The notes below the pieces were generated by a model. It was not told the origin of the DNA. It was given only the letters and a program-made list of their open reading frames with translations, and did no database searches. Positions 1 through 4,475 of a DNA stretch of 5,178 bases are shown piece after piece. The stretch spans positions 1 through 5,178 of the forward strand of contig JAJKIL010000296.1 in the NCBI GenBank assembly GCA_021154515.1. Direction: 5' to 3'. Made by a program: the position numbers and the translations under genes. This DNA comes from Niastella sp. (GTDB lineage: Bacteria > Bacteroidota > Bacteroidia > Chitinophagales > Chitinophagaceae). How positions within the stretch are numbered: the first letter of the stretch is position 1; each line of letters starts with the position of its first letter.

Positions 1-94
1 CGCAGTGGACACCCTTGCTCTTGGCTAATGGTTGGCGATTACATACCCCCATAACGGACTTTAACCGTCAAGTTTATCATCATGCATGGCGCAC
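1..94 (-). mobile_element. 5' end of a group II intron (probably class C), truncated by the window edge
   Basis: Read on the minus strand from position 94, the sequence begins GTGCGCC, matching the GUGYG 5' boundary of group II introns. It continues with a GCATGATG stretch, then CTTGACGG, AAAGTCCGTTA, and TTAGCC followed by GCAAGGGTGTCC. These blocks occur in the same order as in domain I of bacterial class C introns such as the Oceanobacillus iheyensis intron, as I remember that sequence. A start at 96 (GTGTG) also satisfies the consensus, but the gap-free match favours 94. Only about 94 nt of domain I are present; the rest of the ribozyme and any reverse transcriptase/maturase gene would lie to the left. 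The 5' exon is the T-run of a terminator hairpin, which is the target type known for class C introns. The identification rests on primary sequence from memory, not on a covariance search. Confidence 0.78.
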
Positions 95-96
95 AC

Positions 97-126
97 AAAA
101 AGGCCCCGACGGTACCGTCGAGGCCT
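97..126 (-). terminator. Rho-independent terminator of the downstream HTH gene
   Basis: Positions 101-126 form an almost perfect palindrome around the centre GGTACC, with arms AGGCCCCGACGG and CCGTCGAGGCCT on the plus strand and one mismatch. On the minus strand the stem is followed by five T residues (101-97). This is a textbook intrinsic terminator 38 nt after the stop codon of the HTH gene at 165-440. A group II intron begins within 3 nt of the end of the T-run, so the hairpin also appears to have served as the intron's insertion target. Confidence 0.88.
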
Positions 127-164
127 GATTGTCTTTGTGTGTATCGTACTTATTTTTCAGGAAT

Positions 165-440
165 TTATTTCTTTCGTTTTGCTTTCTTCTCCCCGGTTTC
201 GTTATAAAACAACTGCAGCATCACCTTATTTTCTACACCAACCAGTGATGCGATCTCGTAAATATCCTCCAACTTGAATTTTCCCGGATGCACAAGCAGT
301 TTATTAAGCGTTATGTGATGCATACCCAGGTCGCGGGCTAATACAGTCTTGGGTACAATCACCAACATCTCCGCCAGGCTATTTAACTGGCCGCTGGTGA
401 TTAGTTTATAAACTGTGCTATAGCGTGGGTCCTTCGCCAT
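165..440 (-). CDS. Small HTH DNA-binding protein (paralogue A)
   Basis: This is a 91-residue protein when started at the ATG at 440. An in-frame ATG at 527 would add 29 residues. The shorter start is preferred because the product then aligns from its first residues with the neighbouring paralogue (MAKDPRYSTV against MLKVRDKRYTTV), and because the extra 87 nt contain a perfect inverted repeat that suits a promoter/operator. The central part (PKTVLARDLGMHHITLNKLL, then KFKLEDIYEIASLVGV) reads as a lambda-repressor-like HTH of four to five helices: the helix-turn-helix falls around ARDLGMHHITLNKLL, and the following LEDIYEIASLVGV is the usual next helix. The C-terminus is a lysine-rich tail, EKKAKRKK. 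No catalytic or ligand-binding domain is present. It is probably a transcriptional regulator, possibly autoregulatory. The target is unknown, and similar small proteins are common in Bacteroidota. Confidence 0.8.
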   Translation of the reverse strand: MAKDPRYSTVYKLITSGQLNSLAEMLVIVPKTVLARDLGMHHITLNKLLVHPGKFKLEDIYEIASLVGVENKVMLQLFYNETGEKKAKRKK

Positions 441-499
441 GTCACAAAGTAATGAGGAAAAAGTACTATATATCTCAAATCTGTCACATAATGCGGTAG

Positions 500-518
500 A
501 AAGTACGTACTGTACTTT
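500..518. promoter_or_regulatory. Operator-like inverted repeat upstream of HTH paralogue A
   Basis: AAAGTAC (500-506), five bases, then GTACTTT (512-518) form a perfect 7-5-7 dyad. A further AAAGTAC half-site lies at 460-466, nearer the preferred start codon, and a related palindrome, AAGTATACTT, lies at 542-551. The cluster sits in the only space available for this gene's promoter. A dyad of this size suits a dimeric HTH protein, possibly the gene's own product. The function is inferred from symmetry and position only. Confidence 0.4.
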
Positions 519-538
519 TTTAGTCATTTATTGATACA

Positions 539-546
539 CAAAAGTA
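539..546 (-). promoter_or_regulatory. Candidate Bacteroidota -7 element for HTH paralogue A
   Basis: The minus strand reads TACTTTTG, an exact match to the Bacteroidota -7 consensus TAnnTTTG. No convincing -33 TTTG lies at the usual distance upstream. Transcription from here would begin close to 532, giving about a 90-nt leader for the start at 440 or an almost leaderless transcript for the start at 527. The element overlaps the AAGTATACTT palindrome. An 8-mer with four fixed T/G positions can occur by chance in AT-rich DNA. Confidence 0.35.
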
Positions 547-580
547 TACTTCATCTTTTTTTCCATCATTATCGTACTAT

Positions 581-619
581 AAAACGGAAAAGGCCCGTTT
601 CGGAAAACCGAACAGACCT
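581..619 (-). terminator. Rho-independent terminator of HTH paralogue B
   Basis: On the minus strand, AGGTCTGTTCGG (619-608), a TTTT loop, then CCGAAACGGGCCT (603-591) pair along their whole length with two G-U pairs and one bulged A. The stem is followed by TTTCCGTTTT. It lies 38 nt after the stop codon of the HTH gene at 658-942, the same spacing and layout as the terminator after paralogue A. The tract between stop codon and stem is also recognisably similar in both genes (TGTATCGTACT and CCTGATT occur in each). Confidence 0.8.
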
Positions 620-657
620 GATTCGTCTTGTGTTGTATCGTACTCTTTTTATAGTAG

Positions 658-942
658 TTATTTCTTTCGCTTTGCCTTCTTCTCAACTATTACTTCGTTA
701 TAAATTAGTTTCAGTATTTCCATTTCATCAATTTCAATGAGCGAGGCAAGTTTAAAAGCATCTTCACATGAAAGTTTAGCGGGGTTTTGTACCACCTTCT
801 CAAACGTTTGATGATGCATGCCCAGGTCACGAAAGACCACTGTCTTTGGTATAGTATCTAATATTTGGGAGAAGCTTTTAATAAATCCTCCCGTAATTAA
901 ATTATTTACAGTAGTGTATCGTTTATCTCTAACCTTTAGCAT
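658..942 (-). CDS. Small HTH DNA-binding protein (paralogue B)
   Basis: This is a 94-residue protein starting at the ATG at 942. A GTG at 948 would add only two residues (MA). By hand alignment about half its residues match paralogue A, with identical blocks PKTV, RDLGMHH and the basic tail EKKAKRKK. The fold appears the same: an N-terminal RYTTVNNLITGG segment, a lambda-repressor-like HTH around VFRDLGMHHQTFEKVV, then EDAFKLASLIEID. It is probably a regulator of unknown target. Upstream lies a 10-bp perfect inverted repeat, 45 nt before the start codon, that may be its operator. The two genes are transcribed in the same direction, but each has its own terminator and a 217-bp gap separates them, so they are tandem copies rather than one operon. 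Divergence is large enough that the duplication is old or the copies were acquired separately. Confidence 0.82.
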   Translation of the reverse strand: MLKVRDKRYTTVNNLITGGFIKSFSQILDTIPKTVVFRDLGMHHQTFEKVVQNPAKLSCEDAFKLASLIEIDEMEILKLIYNEVIVEKKAKRKK

Positions 943-986
943 GGCCACAAAGAAACAGGTAAACGTAATTCACATAATAAAGCTTA

Positions 987-1017
987 CAGATAATGATCTA
1001 TAATAGTTCATTATCTG
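987..1017. promoter_or_regulatory. 10-bp perfect inverted repeat in the divergent gap (candidate operator)
   Basis: CAGATAATGA (987-996) and TCATTATCTG (1008-1017) are perfect reverse complements separated by 11 bases. The arm centres are 21 bp apart, about two helical turns, so both arms face the same side of the DNA. The spacer includes TATAAT (999-1004). The repeat lies between the start of HTH paralogue B (minus strand) and the oxidoreductase gene (plus strand), so it could control either. It is not a terminator: the arms are AT-rich and no T-run follows. Confidence 0.45.
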
Positions 1018-1077
1018 GCATTTACAGTTCACTTTGTGATACTTTTTATTTCAATTTTTATATTTTTATCTAAATAA

Positions 1078-1108
1078 AATACCGAGGCTGGGTGCCATTG
1101 CCGGTATT
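1078..1108 (+). other. Hairpin-forming inverted repeat upstream of the oxidoreductase gene
   Basis: AATACCG (1078-1084) and CGGTATT (1102-1108) pair perfectly around a 17-nt loop. The loop itself holds GGC/GCC (1086-1088 and 1094-1096), which could make an inner stem. It lies 56 nt before the start codon and no T-run follows on the plus strand, so it is more likely a leader structure or protein-binding dyad than a terminator. No known riboswitch is recognised. Confidence 0.3.
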
Positions 1109-1164
1109 ATTGAAAAACCAGTGGGTGTTTTCCCAAAATCCCCAATCTTTGCAAAAACATTGTT

Positions 1165-2004
1165 ATGAAAGCATTTTTAGGAATGGGATTATTAGGCTCG
1201 AATTTCGTTCGGGCCATGATAAAACAGGGAGAAACCGTTCAGGTTTGGAACCGCACCGCCTCAAAAGCACAGGAACTGGAAAAAGAAGGCGCCAAAGCTT
1301 TTATAAATGTAGCTGATGCCGTTAAAGGCGCTACTGAGATCCACATTGCTTTAAAAGACGACGCTACTGTTGATGAGGTGCTGAAAGCCGCAGCGCCAGG
1401 CTTTACACCAGGCGCCATCATCATCGATCATACTACTACTTCAAAAGAAGGCGCTATAGCCAGAACCAGGACATGGAAAGAAAAAGGGTTTACCTACCAA
1501 CATGCGCCTGTTTTTATGGGCCCTATAAATGCGTTGGAAAGCACCGGGTATATGCTGATATCGGGCGATGAGGCTGTTATTGCTGCGCTTACGCCTTCCC
1601 TGTCGAAATTGACGGGCACACTGATAAATTTTGGTGCTGAAGTTGGTAAAGCCGCCGCCATGAAGCTGGCTGGTAATGCCTTCCTGGTTTGTTTAACCGT
1701 TTCTCTGAAAGACACCCTTACTTTATCTAAGTCACTGGATATTCCACTGGATGAATTGCTTACATTGTTCAGCATGTGGAACCCCGGCACGCTTGTATCA
1801 GGCCGTTTGAAACGAATGGCGGCCCCCGATCAAACCAAGCCATCCTGGGAGTTAAATATGGCACGCAAAGACACCCAGCTTTTTCTGGATGCTACTCAAC
1901 AAGCCGGTAACGAACTGGTATTAGTGCCCGTTATTGCTGCCCTTATGGATGAGTTCATCAACAAAGGTTTTGGAAACCACGACTGGACGGTGATTGGAAA
2001 ATAA
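1165..2004 (+). CDS. NAD(P)-dependent oxidoreductase, beta-hydroxyacid dehydrogenase family
   Basis: This 279-residue protein is slightly shorter than the usual 285-300 of the 3-hydroxyisobutyrate dehydrogenase/GLYR family. The N-terminal Rossmann domain has the dinucleotide loop GMGLLG (6-11) and, at the end of the second strand, WNRT (28-31); Arg30-Thr31 suggests NADP preference. DHTTTS (88-93) stands where the family has DxST. HAPVFMG (113-119) replaces the classical DAPVSGG and resembles the 'APVFG' subgroup. The catalytic lysine is Lys167 in GKAAAMKLAGN, with the conserved Asn171 four residues later, and Lys235-Asp236 lies in the C-terminal helical domain. It is probably a soluble cytoplasmic enzyme that reversibly oxidises a beta-hydroxy acid or reduces a small aldehyde; the substrate cannot be assigned. 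The retained lysine argues against an imine reductase. The ATG is the only start after an in-frame stop at 1111-1113. The isoprenoid-synthase-like gene follows after 10 nt, suggesting co-transcription. Confidence 0.93.
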   Translation: MKAFLGMGLLGSNFVRAMIKQGETVQVWNRTASKAQELEKEGAKAFINVADAVKGATEIHIALKDDATVDEVLKAAAPGFTPGAIIIDHTTTSKEGAIARTRTWKEKGFTYQHAPVFMGPINALESTGYMLISGDEAVIAALTPSLSKLTGTLINFGAEVGKAAAMKLAGNAFLVCLTVSLKDTLTLSKSLDIPLDELLTLFSMWNPGTLVSGRLKRMAAPDQTKPSWELNMARKDTQLFLDATQQAGNELVLVPVIAALMDEFINKGFGNHDWTVIGK

Positions 2005-2014
2005 TACCCTGATA

Positions 2015-3052
2015 ATGCACAAAAGCAATGTCCCTTCAGTAAGTAATATCCGTATCCTAAGCAATATGCTGGTGCTTTACCGGCGAATTAAAAAACAGGA
2101 ACGATACCTGAAAGGTCATCTTCTCAACCTGCTGCGTGATGTAGTGCCGGATTTTCAGCAAACATTCACTGATAAGGACATTAAAAGAATTACCAAATAC
2201 TGGCAACTCGCGCTGAACCTGGTATGTGATAATGTATATAACTTAACGGGGAAAAAATTAAGCGAGGCTGAACATCAACGAATTATTCTGCTGAGTGTAT
2301 TCGGGCCATTGTTCGATGATCTTTTTGATGATCACATCCTGAACTATGAACAGATCACCTCGCTGGTAACAGATCCAGAAGCATACGTTGCACTAAACAA
2401 AACAGACAAGCTTGCTGCAGGCATATACCTTGAACTGTTGCGCGGTATGCCCCGGCGCCAACAATTCATTGAACACTTGCAAGCGGTTGCTCACTGGCAA
2501 CAGGAATCATTGAAACAGTTGGATAGTACGATTACAGAAACAGCACTGCGGGAGATCACTTACAAAAAAAGCTATTATGCAGTGCTGCTGTTCTGCGCCC
2601 TGCTCGACAATTACCCTGATCAAAAAATACTGGAGATATTATATCCGGCTGCTGGTCTTATGCAGTTGACCAATGATACTTTTGACGTTTGGAAAGATGT
2701 ACATAAAGGTGTTTACACGCTTCCCAACCTGTACCGGAACTTTGAGCAATTGCAGCAATTATTCCTGACAGAAACAAGTAATATCAACCAATGGCTGTGG
2801 CAATTACCTTACCCGGTAAAAGCCAAACAAACTTTTGCCATCATTATTCATTCTCTTCATGCCATGGGCTGGATGTCGCTGGAGCAACTAAAACAGGCTA
2901 CGTCAGGCATTACTTCTATTGAGGAATTGAAGCAATTAAGCAGAAAGGAACTGGTATGTGATATGGATAGCCTTCAACAACAACTGAAATGGGTGCAACA
3001 TATTCGAACTTTTACCAATTATGCTGATAAAGAAATAAATGCCATTCTGTAG
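2015..3052 (+). CDS. Class I isoprenoid-synthase-like protein (phytoene/squalene synthase-type motifs)
   Basis: This 345-residue, largely helical protein has the two metal-binding motifs of class I isoprenoid enzymes. The first is FDDLFDD (Asp101, Asp102, Asp105, Asp106). The second is QLTNDTFDVWKD (217-228; Asn220, Asp221, Asp224, Asp228), followed by HKGVYTLP (230-237). This matches the spacing of the second Asp-rich motif of phytoene synthases (QLTNxxRDvxeDxxxGRxYLP). A helix at 182-198 (TYKKSYYAVLLFCALLD) fits the substrate-pocket helix before that motif. The family binds prenyl diphosphates through Mg2+ and ionises or condenses them. Whether this member makes a terpene, a head-to-head dimer or something else cannot be told. 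No signal peptide is seen. The ATG at 2015 is 10 nt after the upstream stop; an in-frame TTG at 1994 would add seven residues and overlap the upstream gene, and is less likely. It probably belongs to the broad group annotated as 'class 1 isoprenoid biosynthesis enzyme'. Confidence 0.8.
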   Translation: MHKSNVPSVSNIRILSNMLVLYRRIKKQERYLKGHLLNLLRDVVPDFQQTFTDKDIKRITKYWQLALNLVCDNVYNLTGKKLSEAEHQRIILLSVFGPLFDDLFDDHILNYEQITSLVTDPEAYVALNKTDKLAAGIYLELLRGMPRRQQFIEHLQAVAHWQQESLKQLDSTITETALREITYKKSYYAVLLFCALLDNYPDQKILEILYPAAGLMQLTNDTFDVWKDVHKGVYTLPNLYRNFEQLQQLFLTETSNINQWLWQLPYPVKAKQTFAIIIHSLHAMGWMSLEQLKQATSGITSIEELKQLSRKELVCDMDSLQQQLKWVQHIRTFTNYADKEINAIL

Positions 3053-3061
3053 AAACAGAAC

Positions 3062-3107
3062 GGCTCTACTTACTAGCTATGGTACAAGAAAAATTTTTAT
3101 CAGAGCC
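3062..3107. terminator. Weak possible bidirectional terminator between convergent genes
   Basis: GGCTCT (3062-3067) and AGAGCC (3102-3107) pair across a 34-nt loop that contains the palindrome AAAAATTTTT (3089-3098). The site sits between the convergent ends of the isoprenoid-synthase-like gene and the Gam-like gene, where a terminator is expected. The stem is short, the loop long, and only short T-runs follow, so support is mainly positional. Confidence 0.25.
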
Positions 3108-3128
3108 TTAAACACTTTCATGTAACCT

Positions 3129-3650
3129 TTATGCAACGCGGAGCAATGATTGTAATTTTGCCTCTACAAAAAACGTTTCTTCCTGAACTACATCTACAAA
3201 GCAGGTTTTTTGCAGATCCTGGAATTGCGCCTCTTCACGCATTGAAATAATTGCTTCTTTGTCGAGCTCACATTTAACCCGCACCAAAGAAGGAAATTTT
3301 TCTTTTACCATATCAAGCACATCTTCCCAACTAAATTTCCTGTCTTTGGTAACTTTGGGTGTTCCTGTGCGAAAACCTATCACACTGTGCAATAACTCAA
3401 CACTTTTGCGTTTGCCCCAATTGCATTTCTGCTCTTTCGCGTATGTCTCCAATACTTCCATTTGTCTTTCCTTTTCCATATTGAGTTGGATGATCTCTTC
3501 CTGAAACTGATCTCTGATCCGGTTTATGCGATCGTTCAATTGCGCTTCAATAACACCAAGTCGGGCAGATACATCGGCATATTTGGCAGACGCTTCCTGG
3601 GCTTCATCATAATTCACATTGATGATTAATTTCTTCTTTTCACGGAACAT
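3129..3650 (-). CDS. Host-nuclease inhibitor Gam-like protein (phage Mu Gam family)
   Basis: This 173-residue protein has a long charged helix (about 15-72, rich in Glu, Arg, Gln and Lys with heptad-like hydrophobics), predicted as a coiled coil. A compact region follows with GFRTGTPKV (92-100), WEDVLDMVKEKFP (108-120) and VKCELDKEAI (125-134). This layout is that of the Mu Gam family: a helical dimerisation arm, an 'fR.gtPkv' strand, a helix, and an 'i..k.e.nKeal' segment. Gam proteins bind double-stranded DNA ends as dimers, resemble eukaryotic Ku, and protect phage DNA from exonucleases. Length matches the family (about 170). It lies 67 nt downstream of the DnaA-IV-like gene on the same strand, and that pair diverges from an S24 repressor, the usual surroundings of phage early genes. 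The chosen ATG begins a short basic lead (MFREKKKL). No other Mu gene is visible. Confidence 0.87.
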   Translation of the reverse strand: MFREKKKLIINVNYDEAQEASAKYADVSARLGVIEAQLNDRINRIRDQFQEEIIQLNMEKERQMEVLETYAKEQKCNWGKRKSVELLHSVIGFRTGTPKVTKDRKFSWEDVLDMVKEKFPSLVRVKCELDKEAIISMREEAQFQDLQKTCFVDVVQEETFFVEAKLQSLLRVA

Positions 3651-3717
3651 AGTTGTAAGATTTTATGGTTTAATAATTAGATAAATTGTTTTTGACAATA
3701 AGCTGCCTGATACTGTT

Positions 3718-4212
3718 TTATACCTGCTCTTCCTGTAATTCATCAAAATAGCCTTTTACCGGTTCATAATATTTCAGGAATTTTTCATCCTGTACGTTCA
3801 GCCAATTGTATCCGCTTCTTATTCCTTTAATTACGCCTGCGTGATCGGTTGCTCCTGTAAGATTGGCTAGCATGCTGTAAGGGATGTGCGGGAATTTTTT
3901 CTTTCCTACCATCCACAACAGTTTTCGCATGGTTGGCCTGTCGTTCGCTCTGCTTTTATCACTCACCCAGGCCAATTGAACATTCCAGCATTCACACATT
4001 GCTTCAAACAACTGCTTCACATCATCTTCCATCATTTTATTTGAATAGCGAGGTATTAATATTACCTCTATCCCGGCCTGCTGTTGTATTTCATATTGAG
4101 CACGTGTAATTACATGACTCACGATCGATAATTCTCTCCTTGTATGCACATTCATGGTATTTCCGTTTTTGTAAGTTGTCGGGTGATTCTTTTGTAAAAG
4201 CATATGTGTCAT
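3718..4212 (-). CDS. DnaA domain IV-like DNA-binding protein, no AAA+ domain
   Basis: This 164-residue protein resembles DnaA domain IV in its C-terminal half. LFEAMCECWNVQLAWVSDKSR (68-88) matches the domain's 'i..aVa..f.v...dl..ksR' helices. RPTMRKLLWMVGKKK (92-106) matches 'aRqiamYLar', and SMLANLTGATDHAGVIKGIR (113-132) matches the 'ig..fggrDHstVlha' recognition segment with Asp123, His124 and Val127 kept. The N-terminal ~60 residues are not recognised. There is no Walker A/B ATPase, so it is not a full replication initiator. It may be a phage-type DNA-binding protein that recognises DnaA-box-like sites or acts as a regulator. It is the first gene of a leftward pair with the Gam-like gene. 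The start is uncertain: ATGs at 4212, 4203 and 4155 are in frame, and the last would drop 19 poorly structured residues. Confidence 0.72.
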   Translation of the reverse strand: MTHMLLQKNHPTTYKNGNTMNVHTRRELSIVSHVITRAQYEIQQQAGIEVILIPRYSNKMMEDDVKQLFEAMCECWNVQLAWVSDKSRANDRPTMRKLLWMVGKKKFPHIPYSMLANLTGATDHAGVIKGIRSGYNWLNVQDEKFLKYYEPVKGYFDELQEEQV

Positions 4213-4223
4213 AATCTTCGGTT

Positions 4224-4252
4224 TTTATACAGTTAATAAATCGGTTAAACAA
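4224..4252 (-). promoter_or_regulatory. Candidate promoter of the DnaA-IV-like/Gam pair
   Basis: On the minus strand TTGTTT (4252-4247) and TATAAA (4229-4224) are separated by exactly 17 nt, a sigma70-like arrangement 11 nt before the ATG at 4212. Bacteroidota housekeeping promoters normally use TAnnTTTG instead, which is absent here. The call depends on a less typical promoter type, and the very short leader would favour one of the internal start codons. Confidence 0.3.
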
Positions 4253-4292
4253 GAATCCTGCATGGAAAGACCAATCTGCACTGAAGTGATAA

Positions 4293-4307
4293 CTTTTGAG
4301 TCAAAAG
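4293..4307. promoter_or_regulatory. Perfect 15-bp palindrome, operator-like
   Basis: CTTTTGA (4293-4299), a central G, and TCAAAAG (4301-4307) form a perfect odd-length palindrome. It lies about 40 nt upstream of the candidate -35 of the leftward phage-like genes. Size and position suit a repressor operator, although it has no obvious relation to the other dyads in this gap. Confidence 0.4.
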
Positions 4308-4398
4308 CCTGGGAGAAGAAGTCGATTTTTCAGGCTGTGTCTCGTCTTCATAGTACGGTTTCGTTGTTTTTTTGCATACTTTTAGCTCTTAGCACCAT

Positions 4399-4417
4399 TG
4401 TATCGCGTTTCGATACA
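4399..4417. promoter_or_regulatory. Perfect 7-5-7 dyad, candidate repressor operator
   Basis: TGTATCG (4399-4405), CGTTT, and CGATACA (4411-4417) form a perfect dyad 58 nt before the repressor start codon. The length and the odd-spaced symmetry are like operators of CI-type dimeric repressors. It is the most GC-containing and least chance-like dyad of the divergent region, and the S24 repressor beside it is the most likely binder. Confidence 0.5.
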
Positions 4418-4426
4418 GCAAATATA

Positions 4427-4443
4427 TGCCTCATTTTTCGACA
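4427..4443 (+). repeat. 17-bp exact direct repeat, upstream copy
   Basis: TGCCTCATTTTTCGACA occurs here and again at 4631-4647, 204 bp apart in the same orientation. After one mismatch the next bases (TTCTA) also agree. This copy is non-coding and lies in the repressor's promoter region. Confidence 0.9.
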
Positions 4444-4461
4444 ATTCTAATTTTTGAGGCA
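4427..4461. promoter_or_regulatory. TGCCTCA-N21-TGAGGCA dyad just upstream of the repressor gene
   Basis: TGCCTCA (4427-4433) and TGAGGCA (4455-4461) are perfect reverse complements separated by 21 bases, making their centres 28 bp apart. The right arm ends 14 nt before the repressor ATG, so a bound protein would cover the leader or promoter. Between them lies TAATTTTTG (4448-4456), one base longer than the Bacteroidota -7 consensus TAnnTTTG. The left arm is also the start of a 17-bp sequence repeated inside the repressor gene. Confidence 0.4.
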
Positions 4462-4475
4462 AAAAATTTCTAGTT

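Noticed and set aside
3..128. Plus-strand frame open from the left edge to a stop at 126-128, as the possible end of a protein
   Set aside because: It runs through the terminator hairpin, and its sequence is explained better as the complement of a group II intron 5' end.
86..277. Plus-strand 63-residue open frame
   Set aside because: It crosses the intron start, the terminator and the antisense of HTH paralogue A, and shows no recognisable protein features.
441..527. N-terminal extension of HTH paralogue A from the ATG at 527
   Set aside because: The paralogue has no equivalent, and the segment contains operator-like dyads. The later ATG at 440 gives a better alignment.
531..740. Plus-strand 69-residue open frame
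   Set aside because: It overlaps the terminator and the 3' end of HTH paralogue B in antisense. The composition is that of AT-rich non-coding DNA.
1092..1316. Plus-strand 74-residue open frame overlapping the oxidoreductase start
   Set aside because: It is out of frame with a clearly recognisable Rossmann-fold enzyme and has no coding features of its own.
1165..2004. Imine reductase assignment for the oxidoreductase
   Set aside because: The catalytic lysine (Lys167) and Asn171 typical of beta-hydroxyacid dehydrogenases are present; imine reductases usually replace that lysine.
1994..2014. TTG start for the isoprenoid-synthase-like gene
   Set aside because: An ATG at 2015 gives normal 10-nt spacing after the upstream stop, and the seven extra residues lack any motif.
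4262..4450. Plus-strand 62-residue open frame in the divergent control region
   Set aside because: It spans the operator-like dyads, has no recognisable domain, and lies exactly where promoters for both neighbours must be.
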